Shown here: positions 30,086 through 41,860 of the stretch, in pieces
Layout: every line of letters starts with the position of its first letter
How positions within the stretch are numbered: the stretch's first letter is position 1
Assembly: GCA_021186555.1 (NCBI GenBank)
Contig: JAJKFL010000010.1
Coordinates: 21,492,586-21,556,585, forward strand
DNA length: 64,000 nucleotides
Reading direction: 5' to 3'
Origin: Reticulitermes speratus
Taxonomy: Eukaryota; Arthropoda; Insecta; Blattodea; Rhinotermitidae
The notes under the pieces: generated by a model
Databases searched by the model: none
What the model was told of the DNA's origin: nothing
The model's input: only the letters and a program-made list of their open reading frames with translations
Made by a program: the position numbers and the translations under genes

Positions 30086-31262
30086 TATTCATAATGACTG
30101 AAAGGAATATTATTATTTAATACGAAATTCGGTTTTGTAATTGTGGCCGGTTTCAATGAGAATTATAACATTCCTAGTCCTAATGATCCGTAAATTATTT
30201 CTAAATATAGGCAGTGTAGTATAAGGTAACATGTAACGTAATATTATTGCGCGTTCGCTTAATGTTTATACCTCCTTTTCTATACTAACAGCCTGATACC
30301 ATTTCACTCGAAGAGAGCGGTTTTTTGTTGCCGGTAGTAATAAACCGTACTTAGGCCTTCGTGTAAAATCCCCAATATTTTTGCCCGATTTTAACCAAAT
30401 TTGTTTTCAACATTTTTGTTTTGTAAAGGTTCGCAATATCAAATTTCACGAGAATCCGTTCGGTGGGAGCCGCACTGATACATGCGGACAGACGGACAGA
30501 CGAAGGTACACGACGAAGCTAATAGGCGCTTTTCGTAACAATGTGAAAGATCAATATAGATATTGCAACACGCTTTATATCATATGAGTAAATGAAGAAA
30601 AGTTATATTTTCTTTCTAAGATATATTAGGACACGGCAACTCCAGAAGCTTTATTAGTGTCACTCCCACCACAGACGTTTGCACGGTTGGATATAAGCTG
30701 CAGAAATGTGATATGGCCTTTAGTTGTAAATGTTGACACCAGGTGTCATGTAAATCGCTCGTTTCAAAAACCCGTGTAAGGAATGGCAAAATGGCAGACA
30801 CTGTGACACAGGCAGCTTGAACCTATTGTTATGTATAAAGTACGTAAAGTGGATTAAAATTTTATATTCAAAACAGCGCCATAGTTTAAAGGAAGTGACA
30901 AATTGAACAATGAGTTCATTCAGTCAGTCACGAGACTGAAAGCGTTTGAAAGTTTCTTTATGCTCATAAATATTAAAACTTTGTAGCGACAAGAATTTGG
31001 CCCGTTGCACGGATTTCGTGCTGCAAGTTAACGTCTATATGCTAGTCAAATGGGGTACGTAAGAAGAGCAATGAAAATTATGTGAGACGATAAAACGGAA
31101 CGAACGTGAAGTGTAATACGGCTGTCCTATGTTGCAAGCTGTTTGCCGTGCGAACATTACGCTATTCGTGCACGGTGTGAATTAAATGAAGGCATAATAG
31201 GGAAGTTATATATGTTCATATGCTGGCCTCTTTTTTTTCACGTTACTTAAAATGCTTCTTTA
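30086..31262. other. unassigned sequence with one dispersed-repeat fragment
   Basis: Around 30361-30510, TCACGAGAATCCGTTCGGTG and GCGGACAGACGGACAGACGA resemble a widespread arthropod repeat ending in GACAGACA. Its class is unknown to me. No gene recognised elsewhere. Confidence 0.4.
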
Positions 31263-31726
31263 AAATGTTCTGAGTATTATCTACTAATAATTATAAAATG
31301 TTCTGAGTATTATCTACTAATAATTATAAAAAGTTCTGAGTATTATCTACTAATAATTATAAAATGTTCTGAGTATTATCTACTAATAATTATAAAATGT
31401 TCTGAGTATTATCTACTAATAATTATAAAATGTTCTGAGTATTATCTACTAATAATTATAAAATGTTCTGAGTATTATCTACTAATAATTATAAAATGTT
31501 CTGAGTATTATCTACTAATAATTACAAATGTTCTGAGTATTATCTACTAATAATTATAAAATGTTCTGAATATTATCTACTAATAATTACAAAATGTTCT
31601 GAGTATTATCTACTAATAATTATAAAATGTTCTGAGTATTATCTACCAATAATTATAAAATGTTCTGAGTATTATCTACCAATAATTATAAAATGTTCTG
31701 AGTATTATCTACACTAATAATTATAA
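31263..31726. repeat. 33-bp minisatellite, about 14 units
   Basis: Unit TGTTCTGAGTATTATCTACT followed by AATAATTATAAAA; starts at 31266, 31299 and so on. Very uniform, with scattered substitutions (AAAGTT, GAATATT, CTACCAAT) and one two-base insertion near the end. Confidence 0.96.
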
Positions 31727-31767
31727 AGGCGAATAATACAAATGATGTAGGATTCCTTATAATAAAA

Positions 31768-32330
31768 ATAAACCAATTAATTAACTAACTAACTAATTTC
31801 ATGGAGCAGTGTCCATCTTGAGGATCCAATAGTTCTTCGGCTTGTTAAGAAATTCCTTCATTTTGTGGAACCCGAAGGTTCATTACCGCATTCACAACAG
31901 CCCGTCACCTGTCCCTATTCTAAGCCATATCAATCCATTCCATGCCTCCCACTGCCACTAATTGAAGATTCATTTTAATATTATCATCCCATCTACGTCT
32001 ACGTCTTCCAAGTGGTCTCCTTCCCTCAGATCTCCCCACAAAAATCCTGTATGCACCTCTCCCCTCACCCATACGTGCTACATACCTCGCCCACCTCATT
32101 CTTCTTGATTTGATCACCCGAATAATATTTGGTGATCAGTACAGATCATTAAGTTCCTCGTTATGTAGTCTTCTCCACTCCCCCGTTATCTCGTCCCTCT
32201 TAGGCCCAAATATCCCCCTCAGCACCCTATTTTCAAACACCCTCAGCCTATGTTCCTCCCTCAGTGTGAGAGACCAAGTTTCACACCCATACAAAACAAA
32301 AGGCAAAATTACAGTTCTGTGTAAGCACCG
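31768..32330 (-). pseudogene. LINE 3' end, second long copy
   Basis: Minus strand: [60 protein letters not shown], then 3' UTR and a tail seen as TTAACTAACTAACTAAT on the plus strand. About 85-90 percent alike by eye to the copy at 23.3 kb. Frame shifts occur after WDDNIKM. Confidence 0.9.
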
Positions 32331-32977
32331 TGTCCACCAGTAATTAGTTACACGTTTCGAAAGAACCTACTGCCTCCATCTTCATGGCAGTCTAAAAAGA
32401 GTTATTACCATTGGGATACAGTTGCATTACAATTTCGACTATATTGATCTAATAGGTTTATTTTTGTCCTATGTATTCTGTGTCCGCCTTACCGTGCATA
32501 GGCTACCAGTTTGTCGACAGCAGTAGACGGTAAATTTGTGTGATGATGTGGCTAGGTTCTGTAGATATTGCAGTGACGGTTTGTGTCATGTTCGCAGAAT
32601 TTCTTGTTATGTAGAAGTCTTGTAGCAACGTCTTGTTCACGCGAAATTTAGGTTACCCATTTGTCTGAGTGTGGTTATTGATGACCTGTTGTGGCCAGGT
32701 TTATGTAATTTGGCAAGGATTGTACACTGTAGTAATTTCCAACTATGTGCTTTATGAGAAGGGGGTGACAGGTCCCAAATTTTGGTAGCATATTTTATTT
32801 CACATACAAGAAATCTTCTAACTACATGGAACTGACTGACTGTTGCCAGACCTGCAATATCTCTCACTTTCTTCAAATTTTCTTTCATTTCTGGAACACA
32901 TAAGTCAGTCATGCTTTCACAAAATTCTCTTGCTGGTCCGTACTCTTACCTAGATGAATCCAGTCAGTCATCTAGAT
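32331..32977 (-). other. possible body of a decayed hammerhead-bearing retroelement
   Basis: The plus strand near 32353-32395 (ACACGTTTCGAAAGAAC..., CTGCCTCCATCTTCATGGCAG) is a minus-strand relic of the TGAAGATG...GAAACGTG motif. The minus strand upstream of it has a 91-codon frame (32637-32912) with ordinary composition and no motif that I can name. It could be part of the parent element. Confidence 0.3.
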
Positions 32978-33460
32978 CAGCGGTATTCAACCTTTTTTGT
33001 TCGCGTACCCCCACATATAATTTCTCTTCAACTTTGTACCCCCAAATTTGTTGGTGCATAATTCAAGTTATACACAGTCTATAATCTACATCTAAAATAA
33101 GTTAAATAAATTACATCCAAAATAATGTATTAAATAATAAGTTTTAAATGAGAAAAAGGAGAGTCAAGCTATTAAATAACAAATATATTATTGCCTATCG
33201 ATATAAAATTAATAAAGGAACAAAGGTATTTTAGCAAAGCAAAATTATATGCACTATGTGGAATAAAATGAAACTAGCCGCCCAGATAAGAATCGCATAA
33301 AGGAGAGAGAGAGAAAAAAATGGCGCTCCCAAATCGCATATCCTTACGTCCGGTCTCCTATGGCTAACCCTAAATCTGGCCCTGATGATTCAGTGTTTAT
33401 CATGATATAATATATTTACGTACCCCCAGCGGTACGCGTACCCTAGGTTGAATACCGTTT
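32978..33460. mobile_element. hAT-like non-autonomous element, copy 1
   Basis: Starts CAGCGGTATTCAACCTTTTT and ends CCTAGGTTGAATACCGTTT, imperfect inverted ends of the hAT CAGTGGTTCTCAACC type. The interior (GTTCGCGTACCCCCACATAT near the left, GTACCCCCAGCGGTACGCG near the right) matches the copy at 62858-63372 throughout. No clean 8-bp duplication remains. Confidence 0.8.
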
Positions 33461-33469
33461 AGACCTATT

Positions 33470-33880
33470 CTAATATTATCATCGAATCTATACTTTCGTT
33501 CATTCAGATTTTTTCGACTGAATTTTTGTATGTATTTTTCATGTGCTAAGCAAGGTACATGCCCCGCCCATTTCTTCTTTCTGAGTATGATAAAACTGAT
33601 AATGTGGGACTATTTCAGTTTGTCGGAACAAACACAACACTAATCACATGCACTTATTTTCTGTACAACATGTTTCGGCTGCGTGTTCCGGCCATCAGTG
33701 TTTTGTGAGTATCGTAATTGTGAAGTCTGTCGTGCAAATTTCTCCAATCTCATCTTGCTTCCTCTCCCGTCCGTAAGATATTGTCCTTTGCATGTTGTTT
33801 TCACACATTCTCTTATCTATTTACTTCCCTTTATATTAAGAGACCAAGTTACACACTCAAGTGTCTGCTGGCTTACATGA
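33470..33880 (-). pseudogene. decayed LINE remnant interrupted by an insertion
   Basis: Minus strand: AAATGGGCGGGGCATGTACC corresponds to the RWAGHVAR block, and AACTTGGTCTCTTAATATAA to the ETWSL block. About 33585-33740 is foreign sequence that holds a hammerhead-like relic. Confidence 0.6.
33661..33705 (-). ncRNA. hammerhead-like relic
   Basis: Minus strand: ACACTGATGGCCGG, then AGCCGAAACATGTTGTAC. CTGATG is kept but the A9 position and stem II are disturbed. Probably inactive. Confidence 0.35.
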
Positions 33881-33927
33881 TGTACGGAGATGGTCACATT
33901 TATGTGTGTATGTATCTATTTAGTTTA

Positions 33928-34003
33928 CGGCCCGCGTCACGCCTCTCACCGAGGAGACCCGGGTTTTATCCGCGTTTAGTCCATGTGATTGTAACGAATT
34001 CGT
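33928..34003 (+). mobile_element. SINE family B head fragment
   Basis: GCCTCTCACCGAGGAGACCC then GGGTTTTATCCGCG and TTTAGTCCATGTGA match the head and start of the body of family B. The copy is cut off where the satellite-carrying element begins at 34004. Confidence 0.6.
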
Positions 34004-34586
34004 TTAACCTTCTAAAGACTAAAATTAACCTGAATTATATATAAAGACCCAGTCCGTACCGCGCAGTAAACACACTCCGTCTCAGTTATACAAACCAGTC
34101 AGTTAATGTTGTACAGTGAAATAATCGCTGTTTGTTCTGAGATCCACACAAAACACATAAATACAGTCCGTACCGCGCAGTAAACACACTCCGTCTCAGT
34201 TATACAAACCAGTCAGTTAATGCTGTACAGTGAAATAATCGCTGTTTGTTCTGAGATCCACACAAAACACATAAATACAGTCCGTACCGCGCAGTAAACA
34301 CACTCCGTCTCAGTTATACAAACCAGTCAGTTAATGCTGTACAGTGAAATAATCGCTGTTTGTTCTGAGATCCACACAAAACACATAAATACAGTCCGTA
34401 CCGCGCAGTAAACACACTCCGTCACAGTTATACAAACCAGTCAGTTAATGTTGTGCAGTGAAATAATCGCTGTTTGTTCTGAGATCCACACAAAACACAT
34501 AAATACACTGTGTGGGCAGAACGTAGAATTTGTGAATGTTAAACCTGTTGGTACTTATAGTTACCACTGGACACTTAAGGGATGAA
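34004..34586 (+). mobile_element. piggyBac-like satellite-carrying element, 4 units
   Basis: Begins TTAACCTTCTAAAGACTAAA, then a short head ending TATATAAAGACC, four 114-bp units (34050-34505), and the common tail (CACTGTGTGGGCAGAACGTA, GAATTTGTGAATGTTAAACC). The right end, GGACACTTAAGGGATGAA, is a mutated form of the inverted terminus, with TTAA changed to TGAA. The shortest array of the family, and it keeps the head and tail. Confidence 0.72.
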
Positions 34587-34704
34587 TGTGAATTGGCTGA
34601 TGTGAGCACTCAGTGACTTTTTTGATACTTTGTACCTGCGATAATGTTTAATATTTGTTCAGTTAAAATCTGTCATCCATTTGTGATAATGTCTATATAT
34701 CACG

Positions 34705-35012
34705 AACACAACAGTAACAACAACACAACAGTAACAACAACACAACAGTAACAACAACACAACAGTAACAACACAACAGTAACAACAACACAACAGTAAC
34801 AACAACACAACAGTAACAACAACACAACAGTAACAACAACACAACAATAACAACAACACAACAGTAACAACACAACAGTAACAACAACACAACAGTAACA
34901 ACAACACAACAGTAACGACAACACAACAGTAACAACAACACAACAGTAACAACAACACAACAGTAACAACAACACAACAGTAACAACACAACAGTAACAA
35001 CAACACAACAGT
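34705..35012. repeat. 17-bp minisatellite, about 18 units
   Basis: Unit CACAACAGTAACAACAA, with several 14-bp versions lacking one ACA. The minus strand has no stop codon in any frame, giving three overlapping frames of Val, Leu and Cys (34659-35071). These are artefacts of period 17. Confidence 0.96.
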
Positions 35013-35737
35013 AACACATAAGTTTTGTGTTTTCCGTTACTTTCATCGATAAACACATCATAAGAGCTCAATCCCTCATATGTCAGTTAGCTAACTAGAT
35101 CAATAAAAAGTTAGTAATTGCACATTTTTCTAAACATGGAAAGCCTAATGCGGTTTGTCAGTTCAAATAAATTACTGTGTGTATGAACTTTATAAATTTA
35201 TCATCTCAAAAGTGATACCATCTGACACCAAAATATTACTCACGAATTTCATAATGGAGGCTATTTGTTACTAACGCAAGTAAAGCAATAGAAATACGTT
35301 TATTATGTGGAGTCAAAATTTACCAACCTGAAATAATAAATTAAATTATAATAATTATAATAATCTGTCAGATACTGTGTTGGCAGTGTGTTGTGGGTTC
35401 TGTTTAAGGACTCTGATACTAACTGTTCACAATTAATTGTACTGCCGGTATACTATTCTTTCCACTTTGTCGCCACTACAGCCGAGGCTTTTGTTGTGTC
35501 GTGACCTGAAACGTACACCGTCCGGAAATTTGTTAGAACCGCGATAAAACTGCCGAGTTGATATGCATGTTGTTATTAGCTCCAGTTTAGAGACTCATTA
35601 ATGGTATATGGCTCAGTGTACGACGTTATTTAACTCTCTTAAACATTTTCCATGCGTGATGGCTATGTAATCAAGAAATTTTGATAATCTCAAAATTAAA
35701 TATCCCGCCATTTTTTTTCCACTTTTATCTCTATTGT
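35013..35737. other. unassigned sequence
   Basis: AT-rich. Nothing recognised. Confidence 0.35.
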
Positions 35738-36041
35738 AAAGGGTAAAGCAAGGTAAGGTAAAGCAATCCCATTACAGGCCTGTACAGGCCATTAGGAGGT
35801 TGAGGCCCCCGGAATTTCTAGACAATTTGCACATGAAAGTGGTAAGGTTGTCAGCCCTACGCACCGGCCGCCTTTACCCCCCAGGAGATAACCCTAGAAA
35901 TGCTTTCTGTTAGAAGCGAAGTCTACCCCGAGGGCCATAGTGCGGCCGGAAGTATTAAATCAATGAAAAATCCTAATCGAACCCGCGACCTCCCGGCTTG
36001 TAGCACAGTGCCACAACCAACTGCGCTACCGCGTGCCCCCG
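35738..36041 (-). mobile_element. tRNA-derived SINE, family D
   Basis: Minus strand: GGGGGCACGCGGTAGCGCAG then TTGGTTGTGGCACTGTGCTA form a convincing tRNA-like head, with B box GGTCGCGGGTTCGATTAGG. The body ends GGCCTGTACAGGCCTGTAAT and a tail of TTTACC-type repeats, similar to the tail of family C. Only one copy in the window. Confidence 0.8.
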
Positions 36042-36199
36042 AATCCATCGGTGGAAAACTGAAATTTCTGTTTTTATTTGACATGCTAAAGGCACTTACT
36101 AATACAAAATAATATGACAATATATTCTTAAATCCTTACATCCGAGACTCATAATGTTTTTTTATTTAGCATTTGCTAACTTGGAGTGTTAATTCGCTG

Positions 36200-36560
36200 A
36201 TTAACGATATTCCTATTGAACAGCAGTTTTAATATTTTCGTTCCATCCATATCTAGGTCTTACACGTGTTCCCTTTCGTTCAGAGTTTCTAACCAGAAAA
36301 CTTCTCTGCATTTCTCTCTCTTCTCCTTACATGTTGCTGTTACGTCTAATCTCATCGTCCATTATTTGATCGCACAAATACGTTTTGGTGAGGTCTACAA
36401 ATTATGCACATTTTAGCAGCCTCCTGTTAGTTCCTCTGTCTTAGACCCCAATATCTTCCTCTGCATCCTACTTTCTAATTTTATTAGTCTGTTTTCTTAC
36501 CTTAATGTGATAGACCAACTTTCTTAAGGATATAATACGACAGGAAAAATTATGTTTCCA
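36200..36560 (-). pseudogene. strongly decayed LINE remnant
   Basis: Minus strand: AATTAGAAAGTAGGATGCAG, GGAAGATATTGGGGTCTAAG and GAGATGAGATTAGACGTAAC follow the order FENRVLR.IFGPKR and the later IKSRRMR region of the reference LINE, but all frames are broken. Confidence 0.5.
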
Positions 36561-36630
36561 CATATACGAATCTTGAAGTTCTTACGTATAAACTGAGGAA
36601 CGAAGGATACTGGACCGGATATTAACAGGC

Positions 36631-37357
36631 ATTTTTTTTACAATGTCTCGACAGCCCCTTGGGGGCCTAGGCCTCCTCATTATCGAGGCTTCACGATCAC
36701 ACACTCAGACACACCACACTCGGTAGGACTCCTCTGGACGAGGGACCAGCTCGTCGCAGAGACCTCTACCTGACAACACACAACACTCGCAACAGACAGA
36801 CATTCATGCCCCCGGTGGGATTTTTTTCAATGGCTCGACAGCCCCCTGGGGGCCTAGGCCGCCTCATTTTTCGAGGCTTCACGATCACATACTTTAGACA
36901 CACCACACTCGGTAGGACTCCTCTGGACGAGTGATCAGCCCGTCGCACAGACCTCTACCTGACAACACACAACACTCACAACAGACAGACATCCATGCCC
37001 CCGGTGGGATTTTTTTCAATGGCTCGACAGCCCCTTGGGGGCCTAGGCCTCCTCTTTTCGAGGCATCACGATCACACTCAGACACACCACACTCGGTAGG
37101 ACTACTCTGGACGAGTGATCAGCTCGTCGCAGAGACCTCTACCTGACAACACACAACACTCACAACAGACAGACATCCATGCCACCGGTGGGATTTTTTT
37201 TCAATGGCTCGACAGCCCCTTGGGGGCCTAGGCCTCCTCATTTTTCGAGGCATCACGATCACACTCAGACACACCACACTCGGTAGGACTACTCTGGACG
37301 AGTGATCAGCTCGTCGCAGTGACTGCCTGACAACACACAACACTCACAACAGACAGA
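36631..37357 (-). mobile_element. tandem array of four headless SINE family A bodies
   Basis: Four copies in minus orientation, with 3' ends at 36641, 36828, 37017 and 37202 (spacing 187, 189 and 185 bp). Each runs from the A tail and GGCCTAGGCC end back to ATCCCACCGG just after the B box, and then directly into the next copy's A tail. The tRNA head is missing from all. The last copy stops near 37357. The repeated junction, A run joined to ATCCCACCGG, shows amplification of one unit. Confidence 0.9.
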
Positions 37358-37489
37358 GAGGCATTACTTGCATTTAATCTGCGCTTACGCCCTAAATTTA
37401 CCCAAATGTAATGCTACGAACATACAATATACAATATATATACACACAATAAGATCTACGACGTTCATTTATGATATTTGATCTAAAAA

Positions 37490-37770
37490 CCTTCGTACTG
37501 TTCATCAAAACTTTTTGCGGTTGCATAGTGCGGTGAGTCCCTTGGTACTGTGGCCTCAGGTGTAGTCGCTAATGATAGATGAGTGTGGAGCATTGGTAGA
37601 ATGATAAATTGGTGGTATGATAAATTGGTGGTATGATAAATTGGCAGAGGAAAATCACATTGCTCGGAGAAAGCCTGCACCAGTACCGTTCTGTCCACCG
37701 CAAACCCCACGTGCACTGCACTGGATTTGAACCCGAAAATCCGCGGTGAACAGTCGAAAAGGGCCCAGAG
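37490..37770 (-). mobile_element. SINE family B with an internal short tandem repeat
   Basis: Minus strand: CACCGCGGATTTTCGGGTTC then AAATCCAGTGCAGTGCACGT and GGGTTTGCGGTGGACAGAAC belong to family B. Inside the body, three units of ATAAATTGGTGGTATG-type (about 37600-37645) form a 16-17 bp repeat. AACGTCGATTTTCACGGG next to it is a relic of the GAAACGTCG foldbacks. Confidence 0.7.
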
Positions 37771-38115
37771 TTATAGCGTGTCGAAACGTCGATTTTCACG
37801 GGAAATTCTTAGTGAATCGGCTTTTTGTAACAGAGTTGTCATACGCTGATCGTGATACAGCTACTTACTTCGCTAGAGATGCTTGTAATTAATGACAAAT
37901 GTGTGTTTTTCAGTGAGTTTTCTGAACAGGTTCTGTATATCTGCCTTCGATATGACGCGATTCAGCGTTTTAAACGTGTCTAATTGTTTGACTTGATTCC
38001 GTTCAAGGAATTTGTGCTGCCTGTCACAAACATTGTCATTGCGTCTTTTAAATGTGTTGAGAGACTCAACGGTCCTGGAAGGACAGAATGATGTAACACA
38101 AACAACAAACATAAC

Positions 38116-39462
38116 ACAAACATATACTACTGTAAACATATACTACTGTAAACATATACTACTGTAAACATATACTACTGTAAACATATACTACTGTAAA
38201 CATATACTACTGTAAACATATACTACTGTAAACATATACTACTGTAAACATATACTACTGTAAACATATACTACTGTAAACATATACTCGTAAACATATA
38301 CTGCTGTAAACATATACTACTGTAAACATATACTACTGTAAACATATACTACTGTAAACATATACTACTGTAAACATATATACTGTAAACATATACTACT
38401 GTAAACATATACTACTGTAAACATATACTACTGTAAACATATACTACTGTAAACATATACTACTGCAAACATATACTACTGTAAACATATACTACTGCAA
38501 ACATATACTACTGTAAACATATACTACTGTAAACATATACTACTGTAAACATATACTACTGTAAACATATACTACTATAAACATATACTACTGTAAACAT
38601 ATACTGCTGTAAATATATACTGCTGTAAACATATACTACTGTAAACATATACTACTGTAAACATATACTACTATAAACATATACTACTGTAAACATATAC
38701 TGCTGTAAATATATACTGCTGTAAACATATACTACTGTAAACATATACTACTGCAAACATATACTACTGTAAACATATACTACTGTAAACATATACTACT
38801 GTAAACATATACTACTGTAAACATATACTACTATAAACATATACTACTGTAAACATATACTGCTGTAAATATATACTGCTGTAAACATATACTACTGTAA
38901 ACATATACTACTGCAAACATATACTACTGTAAACATATACTACTGTAAACATATACTACTGTAAACATATACTACTGTAAACATATACTACTGTAAACAT
39001 ATACTACTGTAAACATATACTACTGTAAACATATACTACTGCAAACATATACTACTGTAAACATATACTACTGCAAACATATACTACTGTAAACATATAC
39101 TACTGTAAACATATACTACTGTAAACATATACTACTGTAAACATATACTACTATAAACATATACTACTGTAAACATATACTGCTGTAAATATATACTGCT
39201 GTAAACATATACTACTGTAAACATATACTACTGTAAACATATACTACTGCAAACATATACTACTGTAAACATATACTACTGTAAACATATACTACTGTAA
39301 ACATATACTACTGTAAACATATACTACTGTAAACATATACTACTGCAAACATATACTACTGTAAACATATACTACTGTAAACATATACTACTGTAAACAT
39401 ATACTACTGTAAACATATACTACTGTAAACATATACTACTGTAAACATATACTACTGTAAAC
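38116..39462. repeat. 16-bp minisatellite, about 84 units with higher-order structure
   Basis: Unit ACATATACTACTGTAA. Variant units (ACTGCTGTAAATATAT) recur at about 38611, 38707, 38867 and 39187, spaced 96, 160 and 320 bp, all multiples of 16. Blocks containing the variant have therefore been duplicated as segments. Not coding. Confidence 0.97.
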
Positions 39463-39549
39463 CAGCTCACCATCAGGCATAGTGTTTTTTTTTCTAGTCT
39501 TTTTCACTAATATTTTTATTTTTCCCTCTGTATAATTTTTTTTGCCATG

Positions 39550-39943
39550 ATTAGTCGGTCCCTGTCCCACGATAAGTCGGTCCCTGTCACCACGATAAGT
39601 GTGTCCCTGTCACCACGATAAGTCGGTCCCTGTCACCACGATAAGTCGGTCCCTGTCACCACGATAAGTGTGTCCCTGTCACCACGATAAGTCGGTCCCT
39701 GTCACCACGATAAGTCGGTCCCTGTCACCACGATAAGTCGGTCCCTGTCACCACGATAAGTCGGTTCCTGTCACCACGATAAGTCGGTCCCTGTCACCAC
39801 GATAAGTCGGTCCCTGTCACCACGATAAGTGTGTCCCTGTCACCACGAAAAGTGTGTCCCTGTCACCACGATAAGTCGGTCCCTGTCACCACGATAAGTC
39901 GGTCCATGTCACCACGATAAGTCGGTCCCTGTCACCACGGCAA
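39550..39943. repeat. 23-bp minisatellite, about 17 units (CGGTCCCTG type)
   Basis: Unit CGGTCCCTGTCACCACGATA plus AGT. A variant starting TGTGTCCC recurs at irregular spacing. The right edge runs into unrelated sequence at about 39943. Confidence 0.95.
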
Positions 39944-40111
39944 GGTGCGTCCTCGGGTTGCGGATGGAGGAACGGCCTCCGAATATGGAGGGTAGCTGCG
40001 AATATGCAGTCGCGAACAGCCGACAAGGGGTGGTCCTCCAGCTTGGGGGTTGGGCGAGGTGCTAACAACTCCTCACCGTAAAAAATTGCCATGTTACGAA
40101 ACACTGTACAG

Positions 40112-40281
40112 AGCCTGGGACCTGGACTGATTCTTTGGATAGGGAGAGGTGGCGGGCTGTTGTGAGTGCGGTAATGAACCTTCGGGTTCCATAAAACGCG
40201 GGGAAATTCTTGACTAGCTGACGACCTGTTAGCTTCTCAAGAAGGACTGTGCTACATGGAGTTAGTTAGTTAGTTAGTTTA
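40112..40281 (+). mobile_element. LINE 3' UTR tail, 5'-truncated
   Basis: GGGACCTGGACTGATTCTTT to CGGGCTGTTGTGAGTGCGGT, then the conserved 3' UTR (CTGACGACCTGTTAGCTTCT) and a GTTA-repeat tail. About 170 bp. Confidence 0.88.
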
Positions 40282-40454
40282 GTATAGCTTTTGGTCCATG
40301 TACTCGTTTTAGTTAAATTGGTGATCGGAACAACTTTATAACCTTTTCCTTGTATACTGTGCATACTGTAAATTGTAACCTTCAATAAATAATATTAATA
40401 ATAAAGAGAGAATGTTGGTGAGAGACTTGAGATCGTGACAGCGGCCTTGCTGAA

Positions 40455-40625
40455 GACTGGGTCGTCTTGAATGACACAGCATGTCGATTGGTCAACAGTC
40501 ACCGACGTTTCAGAGGGTCATAATACCTTCTTCTTCAGGGTCAAGCAGTCCAAGAAAATACGGGCGCTGTTTTACCTTGAAGATGAAGGCAGTATAATCC
40601 CTCCAAACCTCAGTAACTACACTAT
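40455..40625. mobile_element. foldback relic, CACCGACGTTTC subfamily
   Basis: AGTCACCGACGTTTCAGAGG on the left, and ACCTTGAAGATGAAGGCAGT with CCTCCAAACCTCAGTAACTA on the right, with CTTCTTCTTCAGGGTCAAG in between. Same motif order as the 27.6-kb foldback but more decayed. Confidence 0.5.
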
Positions 40626-40661
40626 GTCCAGAAAGTTCATCCGCGGTTTCAAGACAACACG

Positions 40662-40738
40662 GTATGTATGTATGTATGTATGTATGTATGTATGTATGTA
40701 TGTATGTATGTATGTATGTATGTATGTATGTATGCATG
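40662..40738. repeat. GTAT microsatellite, about 19 units
   Basis: Near-perfect tetranucleotide repeat with one TGCATG interruption at the end. Confidence 0.95.
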
Positions 40739-40875
40739 TAAATGAGGTTTGTTTTACGGACCGCACATGTATAGCGCCGAATGACTGGACAGCAGTTAAT
40801 TGGAAATGAAGGTGGAATAAGCGACGGCGGTCTGTTTACGGTATGACGCTGTCATTTGACTGGATGGACGGAGGC

Positions 40876-41271
40876 ATGTCACGGACGTCTCAGACAGTAT
40901 GTCACCGACGTCTCAGACAGTATGTCACGGACGTCTCAGACGGTATGTCACGGATGTCTCAGACAGTATGTCACCGACGTCTCAGACAGTATGTCACCGA
41001 CGTCTCAGACAGTATGTCACGGACGTCTCAGACAGTATGTCACGGACGTCTCGACAGTATGTCACGGACGTCTCAGACAATATGTCACGGACGTCTCAGA
41101 CAGTATAGTATGTCACGGACATCTCAGACAGTATGTCACGGACGTCTCAGACAGTATGTCACGGACGTCTCAGACAGTATGGCACGGACGTCTCAGATAG
41201 TATGTCACGGACGTCTCAGATAGTATGTCACGGACGTCTCAGACAATATGTCACGGACGTCTCAGACAGTA
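40876..41271. repeat. 23-bp minisatellite, about 17 units (GACGTCTCAGACAGT type)
   Basis: Unit ATGTCACGGACGTCTCAGAC plus AGT, with ACCGACGT and ACGGATGT variants and two units with small indels. All three forward frames are open through parts of it because 23 is not a multiple of three; they encode the same MSRTSQTVCHGRLRQYVTDV cycle and are not evidence of a gene. Confidence 0.96.
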
Positions 41272-41395
41272 TGAGCCGTCGAAGTGTCGCCTCCGAATAC
41301 AAACCACAAAAGTTACAAATTTTACGTACTCATTTCTTTACCATTGTAGTAAGCATAGTGACAATTCGGAATTGAGTTTGTTTTAGGAAAAACGT

Positions 41396-41521
41396 CGTTT
41401 GGGATGTGACACCGTGTAGACTGATATATATATATATATGCCGACGTTTAAGTGGAAGCAGCCGTTATCTTTAAAGCGTCAGCATATATCTACCAGACTG
41501 TACGGTGTTGCATCTCATAAG
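41396..41521. mobile_element. small foldback relic
   Basis: TTTGGGATGTGACACCGTGT and AGACTGATATATATA on the left, TATATCTACCAGACTGTACG and GTGTTGCATCTCATAAG on the right. Inside, GCCGACGTTTAAGTGGAAG carries the usual CCGACGTTT motif, with GAAA no longer intact. Confidence 0.5.
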
Positions 41522-41658
41522 ACTGTTATCGACAGAGTCACCAACGTAGGAAATATATCTTACTGAAATTATCCTGTTTTCCCCATTTTGGTAACCGACG
41601 TTACCACAGATATATTTTTCTTTTCAGTATAACAATATGGCTTACCTTGAAGACAAAC

Positions 41659-41860
41659 GCCGATCTCGGTGTCCGCGCGGTCTAAGACGTGGGTCTGCGG
41701 CCGCTCGCTTGCTGGGGTTGCGGGTTCGAATCCCGCAGCAGCGATTGATGTCTGTCTCTTGTGAGTGTTGTGTGTTGTCAGGTAGAGGTCTCTGCGTCGG
41801 ACCGATCCCTCGTCCAGAGGAGTCCTACCGAGTGTGGTGTGTCTGAGTGTGATCAGGTAC
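41659..41860 (+). mobile_element. tRNA-derived SINE, family A, with non-standard 3' end
   Basis: GCCGATCTCGGTGTCCGCGC head, B box GGGTTCGAATCCCGC, body through CCGAGTGTGGTGTGTCTGAG, then the sequence leaves the family after GTGTGATCA. The standard end is missing. Confidence 0.88.

Noticed and set aside
34659..35071. Three overlapping minus-strand ORFs of Val/Leu/Cys as a membrane protein
   Set aside because: They are the three frames of one 17-bp repeat, with no independent coding signal.
38116..39462. CRISPR-like array
   Set aside because: Contiguous tandem units without spacers, in a eukaryotic context; the same holds for the other minisatellites.
40843..41375. Overlapping plus-strand ORFs (MSRTSQTVCHGRL repeats)
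   Set aside because: Products of a 23-bp tandem array read in all frames.
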